DNA of 8,975 bases from positions 1-8,975 of the forward strand of contig DAOUHB010000252.1 in NCBI GenBank assembly GCA_034428935.1. The letters run 5' to 3'. Both the position numbers and the translations under genes were made by a program. This document shows, one piece after another, positions 1 through 7,000 of this stretch; positions within the stretch are counted from its first letter, which is position 1, and every line of letters begins with the position of its first letter. A model generated the notes under the pieces. It made no database searches. It saw only the letters and a list, made by a program, of their open reading frames with translations, and was not told the DNA's origin. The DNA is from JAAYZQ01 sp034428935. Lineage in GTDB: Bacteria > Chloroflexota > Anaerolineae > JAAYZQ01.

Positions 1-2
1 AC

Positions 3-149
3 GCCTTTGCCCTGGCGTTGGCGCTCCCCAGCTGCGACAGCCTGGAGCTGGCACTGACCAGTTTGAAATTGTGCCTGGTGACGACCTGTAAGGTCAATCG
101 ACGTCGAAAGCATCCCAGTACCTATCAACTACTGCTGAATGTGCCTTAA
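3..149 (+). CDS. C-terminal end of an unidentified gene (enters from the left)
   Basis: An open frame runs from the window edge to a TAA at 147-149 and gives about 48 residues. The sequence begins with a hydrophobic, Leu/Ala-rich stretch and ends with a basic segment (VNRRRKHPSTYQ) followed by LLLNVP. No start lies in the window. The stretch is visibly richer in A and T than the genes that follow, which may mean a different origin. A short basic tail of this kind occurs at the end of some transposases, but nothing here proves it, and I do not recognise the family. The frame could also be chance, since only 48 codons are visible. Confidence 0.35.
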   Translation, partial: AFALALALPSCDSLELALTSLKLCLVTTCKVNRRRKHPSTYQLLLNVP

Positions 150-190
150 CTTGATGCATATAGGGCCGATCGCCCATGTGCCCTACTCGC

Positions 191-213
191 TGCCCCAAGG
201 ATCTGAGGGGGCA
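191..213 (-). terminator. Weak stem-loop downstream of the minus-strand operon
   Basis: TGCCCC at 191-196 pairs perfectly with GGGGCA at 208-213 across an 11-nt loop. It lies 23-45 nt past the stop codon of the SHOCT-domain gene, where the operon should end. No T-run follows on the minus strand, so this is not a classic intrinsic terminator. The rest of 150-235 shows nothing else except a small GGGC/GCCC hairpin at 163-175. Confidence 0.25.
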
Positions 214-235
214 CCTCTTCCCGGGCCGGATCGTC

Positions 236-676
236 TCAGAGGCCCAGCAGTTGTTTCTTCTTGGCCGCGAACTCTTCGTCGGTAAGGATGCCGCGGTCGC
301 GCAGCTCGGCCAGCTTTTCCAGCTCTTGCATGTAGGACTCTTTGGGAGCCGCGGGCGCTTGCGCCGGGTGAGCGCCGGCCGGCGGCGGCGCCCCGCCGGC
401 CAGGGCAGCCTGTTCTTCTGCCGTCACGGGCTCGCCCTTGATGCCCAACTCCTGCATGGCCTCGTGGAGATCGGCGTCCTCGAGCTGCTCGGGCGGCAGG
501 CCGGTGTGCTGCTCAATCCGATCCGCATCCTTTTTCGACATCTTGATGGCCGCAGCGGTGCCGGTCGCTGCCAGCACGACCATGCCCCCCACCACCATGC
601 GCCTGCGCATGGTTCGTCGCGCTACGCGGCGCGATGTCCGCCGCGACACTCGCCTCATTCCTCCCCTCATCATCAT
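236..676 (-). CDS. SHOCT-domain protein with Arg-rich N-terminus and one membrane segment
   Basis: This is a 146-aa protein. The start is fixed by a strong Shine-Dalgarno (AGGAGGTG, 690-683) six bases before the ATG at 676. The gene opens with three consecutive ATG codons. Residues 7-26 are unusually rich in Arg (repeated RR pairs). They are followed by a hydrophobic segment at about 27-44 that could be one membrane span, with the Arg stretch on the cytoplasmic side by the positive-inside rule. A middle part (45-115) is acidic, then Ala/Pro-rich. The last ~30 residues (LEKLAELRDRGILTDEEFAA, then KKKQLLGL) are a clear SHOCT domain, a short C-terminal helical hairpin found at the ends of many otherwise unrelated bacterial proteins and thought to mediate oligomerisation. 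The specific role is unknown. It is the last gene of the operon, 55 bp after the bactofilin-like gene. Confidence 0.85.
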   Translation of the reverse strand: MMMRGGMRRVSRRTSRRVARRTMRRRMVVGGMVVLAATGTAAAIKMSKKDADRIEQHTGLPPEQLEDADLHEAMQELGIKGEPVTAEEQAALAGGAPPPAGAHPAQAPAAPKESYMQELEKLAELRDRGILTDEEFAAKKKQLLGL

Positions 677-682
677 TCCACA

Positions 683-690
683 CACCTCCT
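683..690 (-). promoter_or_regulatory. Ribosome binding site of the SHOCT-domain gene
   Basis: Read on the minus strand this is AGGAGGTG, a full match to the anti-Shine-Dalgarno sequence, with 6 nt to the ATG at 676. It decides the start: the same frame stays open upstream to 886, but that part has no such site and overlaps the end of the preceding gene. Confidence 0.85.
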
Positions 691-718
691 CTTCTTGTGT
701 TTGAACCTGTGACCTCTT

Positions 719-741
719 GGCAGCCTGGAAATCAGGCTGCC
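719..741 (-). other. Perfect 9-bp stem-loop at the stop codon of the bactofilin-like gene
   Basis: GGCAGCCTG (719-727) and CAGGCTGCC (733-741) are exact inverted complements separated by 5 nt. On the minus strand the TGA stop of the bactofilin-like gene (734-732) lies in the hairpin. No U-tract follows, so a full intrinsic terminator is unlikely. A partial attenuator or an mRNA-stabilising structure between the two genes is more plausible. Confidence 0.6.
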
Positions 742-2072
742 GGGGCAAGAGCTGGCTGCACCTGCTCGTCCACACCGACCGCACGGGACCGGTGGCGGTA
801 TGCCACCCAGATGGCGCCGAGGCCGAGGATGGTGACGATCCCCTCAATGACCCAGCCAAGGATAGGGATACTGCGCAGGACCACATAGAGCACCAGCCCC
901 AACAGCAGGGGCAAAATGCGGTATTCCATGGCGCTGGGAGACAGCTTCTTGAGGATCAGGCTGCCTACCAGATCGGCCACGATGACCTTGCTCCCGTACA
1001 GGACGGTCAGGGCGAGGAACGCCAGGGCCAGGATCAGGAGGGGGAAGCCGATGCCCCACAGGATGAAAGCCAGCGTCCAGGGCGTGACCGTCCCCAGCCA
1101 GATGCCGGTGACCGCCAGCAGCGCCACGAAAAGGATGGCGATGGCCAGGGCGTTGAGGGCCAGGGCCGCAGCAAGCAGTCCAAAGCCGGCTGCCAGCAGC
1201 GGTTTGCGGCGCAGCCATTCAGCCGGACCCTGGACAACGGCCGGCCGCAGCCAGATGGTCAGGCCGCCCACGAGCAACAGGATCAGCAGATCGCTCAGAC
1301 GTGCCACGAGCCATTCGGGAATGCCCGCCGGAGGCTCGCCAGAGGTGCCCTCATCCTGCTGCGCCAGGGGCTCAGACAAGAGGCCGGCGTTCAGGATCCT
1401 GAGGCCAGGGGCCGCGTAGCCGAGCCCATACCCGGCAGCCGGGCCAAAGTTGACGGCCAGAACGATCCCACCCGGGCCGGCCAACAGGGGCGCACGGCCG
1501 CCCGCCCCTACCCCCTCCGGCTCGACACCGCCCCCGATCTGCCCGTCAAAGGACATTACCAGGATCAAGGCATTCAGGGCGCGCCCAACCTGGGAGGAGA
1601 TGTGCCCCCGGAGGCTGGCCGCCACCAGGTCGCGCCCGATCCTCGAGCCGGCCTGGCTGTCCAGCAGGAGCCCGGCAAAGTGCACGTTGCGCGCGACATC
1701 GGCCGTTTCCCCCAGCTTCAGGGTGCGACCGAGGATGTAGGTGCTGCCGCTCACCTCGCCGTTGAGGGTCACCGTCCGGCCGACGGCCACCAGGCTGCCC
1801 GAGACCGGACCGTTGACGGTGACGGTCGAGCCCACGGCCAAGAGGTCACCGTTGATCGTGCCGTCGATCTTGACGTCGGTGCCCGTGGCCAGGACGTCGT
1901 TGTCGATCACTTGCTCGCCGGGCACCGTGTCGCCCACGACGGACCAGTCGGCCCTCGCCGCGTTGGGCATAAGAAGCCAGGCGACGAGAACCACGACCAG
2001 CACCACCGACAAGCGAAGCCAGAACCGGTTTCGCGAACCCCCTGCATTCTTGTGCTCAAGGCATTCTCTCAT
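732..2072 (-). CDS. Membrane-anchored bactofilin-like (polymer-forming) protein
   Basis: This is a 446-aa protein. Residues 17-36 form a hydrophobic segment after a basic stretch, serving as signal anchor or signal peptide (MPNAARA follows). Residues ~50-180 show the short, repeating beta-helix pattern of bactofilins (GTDVKIDGTINGDLLAVGST, then VTVNGPVSGSLVAVGRTVTL). After a Gly/Pro-rich linker (~180-250), the C-terminal half has about five to six membrane spans (roughly 258-275, 291-325, 332-360, 385-402, 405-425) and a basic/acidic tail. Classic bactofilins are soluble cytoplasmic polymers. Here the polymer-forming part follows a signal/anchor, so it is probably outside the cytoplasmic membrane; this is inference. 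The ATG at 2072 has AGGAGG at 2090-2085, a long 12-nt spacing, and no better in-frame start exists. It overlaps the annotated end of the upstream lipoprotein gene by 4 bp (ATGA), probably because that gene is frameshifted. A role in envelope organisation is likely but unproven. Confidence 0.8.
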   Translation of the reverse strand: MRECLEHKNAGGSRNRFWLRLSVVLVVVLVAWLLMPNAARADWSVVGDTVPGEQVIDNDVLATGTDVKIDGTINGDLLAVGSTVTVNGPVSGSLVAVGRTVTLNGEVSGSTYILGRTLKLGETADVARNVHFAGLLLDSQAGSRIGRDLVAASLRGHISSQVGRALNALILVMSFDGQIGGGVEPEGVGAGGRAPLLAGPGGIVLAVNFGPAAGYGLGYAAPGLRILNAGLLSEPLAQQDEGTSGEPPAGIPEWLVARLSDLLILLLVGGLTIWLRPAVVQGPAEWLRRKPLLAAGFGLLAAALALNALAIAILFVALLAVTGIWLGTVTPWTLAFILWGIGFPLLILALAFLALTVLYGSKVIVADLVGSLILKKLSPSAMEYRILPLLLGLVLYVVLRSIPILGWVIEGIVTILGLGAIWVAYRHRSRAVGVDEQVQPALAPAA

Positions 2073-3448
2073 AAGCGTCGGATTCCTCCTCTTCGCCCCG
2101 CAGACCTAGGGCTGCCAGAAGGGCATCTGGTCGTCAGGTTCACCGGGTCGCTGCCATCGGCGTTCGTGACCCAAATGTCGCTGGTGGTCAGCCCAAAGGC
2201 GGTGTAAACGATGCGCTGACCATCCGGTGACCAGGGGCCGGCGATGGAGCCGGCCTCTCCTCGGGTCAACCGGCTCATGTTGGTGCCGTCGCGATTCATC
2301 ACGTACAGGTCGCGATAGTCACCGCCGCGCGTTGAGTCAAACACCAGCGGTCCGGAGCCGGCAGGTGCGGCGCTCTGTCCCTCCGCCGTCTCTACGCCGC
2401 AGTTGAGGGTCACGGTATAGAGCTGCTGCTCCGGCGTCACCTGGCAGGCCGAGATGGGTTGGTCCTGCGGGCAGTTGGCCGAAGCATCTGGAACCCACAT
2501 GGCGCCGGCCAGGCACACCTCGTCGCCCTTGCGGTAGCCCTTGACGGTGCCGGTCGGGCCGTCAGCGACCAGCATCGGGTCGGCAGTCCAGCCCTGCTCG
2601 GCCAACATGCTATCCAGGGTGCTGACCACCGCCGACGGGCTCTCGAACTGCACGCCCGTGCCGGTGATCGTCGCCTGGCAGCCGGTGCCCTTGGCGCCGG
2701 TCCCCCAATCGTCGAGGGGCTCTTCCGTCACCGTTGCAATCAGATCGTCCAGCGCGTGGGACATGGCCTGCGCCTGCCCGTTACAGACCTCCTCTGGCAA
2801 AGGCCGGACGATCCATCCCCCGCCGGCCGCCGGTGTAGAGCCAGGGGCGCACTTGCCGTTGTAGTAGTCCCAGGCGTCGCAGGACGAGCCGTCCTTGAAG
2901 GTGCAGGTGCCCTGTTCATCGTCGGCCCCCGAGTTGCCCGTGAGGGCGTACTCGCCCCCGGTGATGGCGCAGTAGACCGCTGCCGGGGTCGCATAGCCGG
3001 TGACCTTGACGCCGCCCACGGGGCAATCGCCGCGCAGCAGAGCCCATTCCTCACACTGCCGGTTGTCCTCGAACAGGCAGAGGCCGAACTGCCCGCCCCC
3101 AACCCGGTTCTCGATCGTCCACGTCCCGCCGACAGCCGCGCAGTTCTCGGACGCAGGGTTGGCGAGCTGTCCCGCGGTTTCCTGGCCCGCGCCTGCCGGC
3201 GCACATTCCCCGCGGTAGAAGGCCCATTCCTCGCATTCGGAGCCATCGGGAAAGAGGCAATAGCCGACCTGGCCGCCCGCTTCGTCGCGGATCTCGGACT
3301 GGTAGCCCTGCTCCACGCAGAACTGGGAAGCCGGATTGGCCATGCCGGCTGCCTCTTCTGGTGGGCCAGGTTCCGGGGTGGGCTCTGCGCCACAGGCCGT
3401 CACCATGACCGCCACCAAGAGCAAGACAACAATCAACCTTTGCTTCAT
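2069..3448 (-). CDS. Lipoprotein with three DUF333 domains and a short TolB-like (PD40) tail
   Basis: This is a 459-aa protein. The start is set by AGGAGG (3461-3456) seven bases before the ATG at 3448. The N-terminus is a lipoprotein signal (MKQRLIVVLLLVAVMVTAC), with the lipidated Cys predicted at 19 and a Pro/Glu linker after it. Three DUF333 units follow at about 37-82, 95-142 and 152-200. Each has four Cys in equivalent places; the first two have the NPAS start, and the ends read GEC, GDC and GKC. DUF333 (COG3042, 'putative hemolysin') has no proven biochemical role; the Cys pattern suggests disulfides outside the membrane. Residues ~211-350 are a Cys-containing region I cannot assign. 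Residues 366-440 carry about two PD40 propeller blades (WSPDGQRIVYTA), too few for a complete propeller. The last 19 residues (RCPSGSPRSAG onward) look out of frame: another frame reads DDQMPFWQP and stops at 2106. It is the second gene of the operon. Confidence 0.85.
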   Translation of the reverse strand: MKQRLIVVLLLVAVMVTACGAEPTPEPGPPEEAAGMANPASQFCVEQGYQSEIRDEAGGQVGYCLFPDGSECEEWAFYRGECAPAGAGQETAGQLANPASENCAAVGGTWTIENRVGGGQFGLCLFEDNRQCEEWALLRGDCPVGGVKVTGYATPAAVYCAITGGEYALTGNSGADDEQGTCTFKDGSSCDAWDYYNGKCAPGSTPAAGGGWIVRPLPEEVCNGQAQAMSHALDDLIATVTEEPLDDWGTGAKGTGCQATITGTGVQFESPSAVVSTLDSMLAEQGWTADPMLVADGPTGTVKGYRKGDEVCLAGAMWVPDASANCPQDQPISACQVTPEQQLYTVTLNCGVETAEGQSAAPAGSGPLVFDSTRGGDYRDLYVMNRDGTNMSRLTRGEAGSIAGPWSPDGQRIVYTAFGLTTSDIWVTNADGSDPVNLTTRCPSGSPRSAGRRGGIRRL

Positions 3449-3607
3449 CTGAAATCCTCCTGTGCGTGCTTGTGCGAGCCGACCCGTGAGCTCGTGCAAC
3501 AGGCTGCTTCTCCAGCGATTTCCAAGACAGTGTATGGAGTCTCTACTCCTCCTCCTCTTCCTTGCTGGATGGGCCGGACCCTACAGGTCGAGCCGGGCCC
3601 GGGCCGT
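3449..3607 (-). other. Leader region between the small-protein gene and the three-DUF333 lipoprotein gene
   Basis: This 159-bp gap lacks a convincing gene or terminator. It holds a GC palindrome near 3592-3604, just past the stop of the small-protein gene, and a purine run (GAAGAGGAGGAGGAG on the minus strand) near 3545-3560. A possible -10 (TACACT, 3534-3529) has no acceptable -35. None of the 11-bp-period repeats occur here, so I expect the lipoprotein gene to be transcribed from the promoter ahead of the small gene, perhaps with weak internal initiation. Confidence 0.35.
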
Positions 3608-3841
3608 CTAGACCCCCCAGGGCCCCTTTTCGTCCTCTGGCCCCCCGTCCGGCGGCTCGATGAGATCGAGGCCAGTCGTCTGTCGCTCCAGATAGGTGAA
3701 CAATCCTTCCAGGCCGGCGAAGGCCTGCCGTTCGCCGGTGTGCGGGCTTTCCAACGCCGCGCGCCACACCCACTTGCCGCCGCTCCGCACCCGCCAGAGG
3801 CGCACGAGGTATGCCTGATACCCCTGTCGCTCGCCATCCAT
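3608..3841 (-). CDS. Small conserved-looking protein of unknown function (77 aa)
   Basis: The ATG at 3841 has AGGAG (3851-3847) five bases upstream. A GTG at 3847 is in frame but lies inside that ribosome binding site, so the ATG is preferred. The product is a soluble 77-aa protein with no signal or membrane segment. Its core (YLVRLWRVRSGGKWVWRAAL, then ESPHTGERQAFAGLEGLFTYLE) looks like two or three beta strands followed by a helix, with conserved-looking Trp, Arg and Gly positions. From memory, similar small proteins occur in Chloroflexota, often near large regulators of the kind encoded next door, but I could not check this. It is the first gene behind the repeat-bearing promoter and is divergent from the regulator, so it may take part in the regulatory circuit. 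No function is known to me. Confidence 0.75.
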   Translation of the reverse strand: MDGERQGYQAYLVRLWRVRSGGKWVWRAALESPHTGERQAFAGLEGLFTYLERQTTGLDLIEPPDGGPEDEKGPWGV

Positions 3842-3879
3842 CGCCACTCCTTGTTTGCGATCGATGTGTCCTTTGTTTC

Positions 3880-3885
3880 ACTGTA
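3880..3885 (-). promoter_or_regulatory. Extended -10 box of the minus-strand operon
   Basis: TACAGT on the minus strand is preceded by TGC (extended -10, TGn). The hexamer 17 bp upstream (ACGTTT) does not resemble TTGACA, so this promoter probably needs an activator bound at the repeats just upstream. Transcription would start near 3873, about 32 nt before the ATG at 3841. Confidence 0.6.
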
Positions 3886-3892
3886 GCACACA

Positions 3893-3933
3893 TCCGTTCC
3901 CCAAACGTCCGAAAAGCGTCCGCGATCCGTCGG
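3893..3933 (-). promoter_or_regulatory. SARP-type operator: four direct repeats with 11-bp period, ahead of the minus-strand operon
   Basis: Read on the minus strand the repeats are CCGACGGA (3933-3926), CGGACGCT (3922-3915), CGGACGTT (3911-3904) and GGAACGGA (3900-3893). All start exactly 11 bp apart, and ACG is invariant in each. The last ends 7 nt before the -10 hexamer. Three or four heptamer repeats at 11-bp spacing, the last about 8 bp from the -10, is the known binding arrangement of SARP activators (DnrI, ActII-ORF4). The third repeat sits where a -35 would be. The adjacent regulator gene encodes that type of DNA-binding domain. Confidence 0.75.
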
Positions 3934-3942
3934 CGGAGGGCC

Positions 3943-3987
3943 AAAGTGCAGGAATCCGCCCGGAATTTGCCCCAGTGATTGCACTTT
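3943..3987. repeat. Inverted repeat overlapping the -35 of the regulator gene
   Basis: AAAGTGCA (3943-3950) and TGCACTTT (3980-3987) are exact 8-bp inverted complements with centres 37 bp apart. The right arm covers most of the -35 box of the regulator's promoter. The spacing is long for one dimer site but would allow looping or paired half-sites. It may also be chance. Confidence 0.4.
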
Positions 3988-4007
3988 TCGCCACTCTATG
4001 GTATACT
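3979..4007 (+). promoter_or_regulatory. Near-consensus sigma-70 promoter of the BTAD regulator gene
   Basis: TTGCAC (3979-3984) and TATACT (4002-4007) are separated by exactly 17 bp, and a TG one base before the -10 (3999-4000) makes it an extended -10. The start of transcription would be near 4014, giving a leader of about 33 nt. None of the 11-bp-period repeats occur at this promoter, which suggests steady expression independent of the regulator, apart from any effect of the inverted repeat over the -35. Confidence 0.8.
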
Positions 4008-4046
4008 TTGGTCAATCACAACGCGGCCATGAGACATGGAGCGATC

Positions 4047-7000
4047 ATGGGTCATCTCAAGTTGACCTTGTTGGGGCCGTTTGAGGCGACATCGGAAGGG
4101 GCAGCGGTCCGATTGCCTGCCTCCGGTGTGGCATGCGCGCTGCTGGCCTATCTGGCCGTCGAAGCGCATTCGACCCACCGCCGCGAGATCCTGGCCGCCC
4201 TGCTGTACCCCGAGCAACCTGACCGCGAAGCGCTGGCCCACCTGCGCCGCACCCTGTTCGATCTGCGGCAGGCGCTGGGCGACGACGACCCGCAGCAGCC
4301 CTTGCTGCTCGCCAGCCGCGAGACGATCCGGCTCAACCCTGCCGCCGGTGTTGAGCTCGACGTCACGGCGTTTACGCAGGCGCTGGGCGCCACGTCCGCC
4401 CCCAGCGCGTTACCCCTTGACCCTGATGCAGTGGCCCGCCTGGAGGGGGCCGTCGCTCTCTACCGCGGTGAGTTCCTGGGGGGGCTGGCAGTGGACAGCG
4501 CGCCCTTTGAGGAATGGGCGGTGCTGAAACGGGAACAGCTCCACTGGCAGGCGTTGGGCGCGCTGCAGGTGTTGGCCGCTGCCTACGAAGCCCAGGGCAA
4601 CTACCGCCAGGCGGAGCGCTGCGCGCGGCGACAACTGGCGCTGCAGCCGTGGCAGGAGGAGGCCCACCAGCAACTGATGCGCGCCCTGGCGCTCGGGGGG
4701 CAACGGAGCGCGGCGCTAGCGCAGTACCAGGTCTGCGTAGAGCGGCTGGAGGCCGAGTTGGGCGTGGCGCCGGCCGACGAGACGGTGGCGCTCCACCAGG
4801 CCATCCGCAGTGGAGCGCTGACGCGCGTCGAGGCAGGTCCCCCTGGCGCCGTGGCCGTCCCGGCGATCACGCCGCGACCCTTCACGCCGGCCGTCTTTGT
4901 GAGCCGCGGGGGCGAGCTGGCGAAACTGGAAGAGTTTCTGGAGGGGGCGCTGGCGGGCGAGGGGCGGGTGGCCTTTGTCAGGGGCATGGCGGGCGGCGGG
5001 AAGACGGCGCTGCTGGCGCAATTTGCCCGGCAAGCCATGGTCCGCCACCCGGATCTGGTGGCGGTGGGCGGCAACTGCAACGCCTACGCCGGGAGCGGCG
5101 ACCCGTACCTGCCCTTCCGCGAGATCCTGCAACTGATGAGCGGCGAGATCGAGGCCCACCGTGCGGGCGGAAGCCTGAGCCCTGAGCATGCCCGGCGGCT
5201 GTGGGGGCTGCTGCCCGTGACGGCCCAGGCGCTGGCGACGGTGGGGCCGGACCTGGTGGGCACGTTTGTGCCGGGTGAGCCGCTGCTGCGGCGGATCCAG
5301 GCCTTTGCCCCGGACGGCACGGCCCGCCGAGAGCGGCTGGAGGCGCTGGCCCGGCGGGAAGGGAGGGCGCCTTCCCAGGCGGACCTGTTTGACCAGGTGA
5401 CGCGCGTGGTACACGCGGTGGCAGCGCAGCACCCCTTGCTGCTGCTGCTGGACGACCTGCAGTGGGCGGACCAGGGCACGGTCAGCCTGCTCTTCCACCT
5501 GGGGCGCCGGCTGGGCGGGGGGCGCATGCTGGTGGTGGGCGCCTACCGGACTGCCACGGTGGCGATGGGGAGTTCATCGCCCGGCACCATCGACGAGGGC
5601 GAGGTGTGGGAACGGCATGCACTGGAACCGGTGGTGCACGAATTTGCCCGCAATTGGGGCGACATCGAGATCGACCTGGACCGGGCCGATGGTCGTGCCT
5701 TTGTGGAGGCCTTTGTCGACACCGAACCGAACCGGCTTGATGCCGCCTTTCGGGAGACGCTGTACCAGCACACGGAGGGCAATCCCCTGTTCACCATCGA
5801 GCTGCTGCGGGGCCTGCAGGAGTGGGGCGCGCTGGTGCGAGACGAGGAGGGGCGGTGGGTAGCAGGGCCGGCGCTGCACTGGAGGCGGCTGCCGGCGCGG
5901 GTGGAGGCGGTCATTGCCGAGCGGCTTGGGCGGCTGCCGGCCGAGTGCCAGAGGCTCCTGTCGGTGGCGAGCGTGGAGGGATTGGAGTTCACGGCCGAGG
6001 TGCTGGCCAGTGTCACCGGCCTGGGCCTGTCGCGGGTGATCTATCACCTGAGCGAGACGCTGGGCAAGCAGCATCGGTTGGTGCGACCCTCCCGCCTGCT
6101 GCGACGGATGCCGGGCGGGCAGACGCTGTCCTGCTACCGTTTTGCGCACATCCTGTTCCAGCGGTACGCCTACGACCACGTGGACGAGGTGGCCCGCGCC
6201 CACCTGCACCGTCTCGTTGCGGAGGCGCTGGAGGGGCTGCGCGTGGAGGGGGCAACGGGGGCGGAGGTTGACGCACAAGACCCGGCCGGTCCGCAGCAGC
6301 TGGCGCGGCACTGGGAGGCGGCCGGCCGCTTCGACAAGGCGGCTGCCTGCCTGCTCCAGGCGGGAAACCGGGCCGGGCAGCTTTCGGCCTACGGCGAGGC
6401 GGTCCAACTGCTGCGGCAGGGACTGGCCCTCGTCGGGCGGCTGCCGGAGGGGTCGGAGCGCGCCCAACTGCAGAAACAGTTGCTGATCGGCCTGGCCCGT
6501 CCCTTGCTGCCCGTCCAGGGCTGGGCATCGGCGGAGAGGGCGCAACTGGCCCAGCAGGCCCTCGACCTGGAACGGCAGGGACCCGCCAACGAAGCAGACT
6601 TGATCGGGGCGCTCTATCTGGATGCCGAGATATTGAGTGCCCGGGGGAAATTTGCCGAGGCGTTGGACCTGGCCGAACTGCTGCTGTTCCTGGCCCAGCG
6701 CAGCGACACCCCCGCCTATGTGGCGTTGGGCTATTACGCGCGAGGGTGGGGCCGCTTCTTTTCCGGGTGCCTTGCCGAGTCCATCACCGATCTCCGGCAG
6801 GCGCTGGCGATCTATGACCGTCCGCGGCATGCACCGCTCTTGCCCTGGGTCGACGCAGACCTGGGAGTGGGTTGCCTGAGCATCCTGGCCCTGGCGCTAT
6901 GCTACATGGGCTATGCCGATCAGGCCTTGTCTTGCAGCCGGCAGGCGCTCGCCCAGGCCCGGGAGCTGGCCCGGCCACTGGTCGAGGCCGAGGCCCTGAC

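Noticed and set aside
176..712. Plus-strand frame of 178 codons rich in His and Arg at its end
   Set aside because: It is antisense to the SHOCT-domain gene; the His/Pro-rich tail mirrors the Arg and Met codons of the real gene.
717..2207. Long plus-strand open frame of 496 codons
   Set aside because: It is antisense to the bactofilin-like gene. Its product is a low-complexity Gln/Asp/Gly/Arg-rich sequence with no domain, typical of the opposite strand of a GC-rich gene.
2459..3886. Long plus-strand open frame of 475 codons
   Set aside because: It is antisense to the three-DUF333 lipoprotein gene and the small-protein gene, both of which have ribosome binding sites and recognisable features. 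It also crosses their promoter.
3893..3933. Reading the 11-bp repeats as a CRISPR or iteron array
   Set aside because: There are only four 8-bp units with 3-bp spacers, fixed relative to a -10 box and reproduced at a second promoter. This fits a transcription-factor operator, not CRISPR or a replication origin.
3543..3944. Alternative minus-strand frame over the small-protein gene
   Set aside because: It starts within the operator repeats and lacks a ribosome binding site. The frame at 3608-3841 has one and gives a protein-like sequence.
5574..6830. Minus-strand open frame of 418 codons inside the regulator gene
   Set aside because: It is antisense to the ATPase/TPR part of the regulator and has a Gln/Pro/Arg-rich composition with no family signature.
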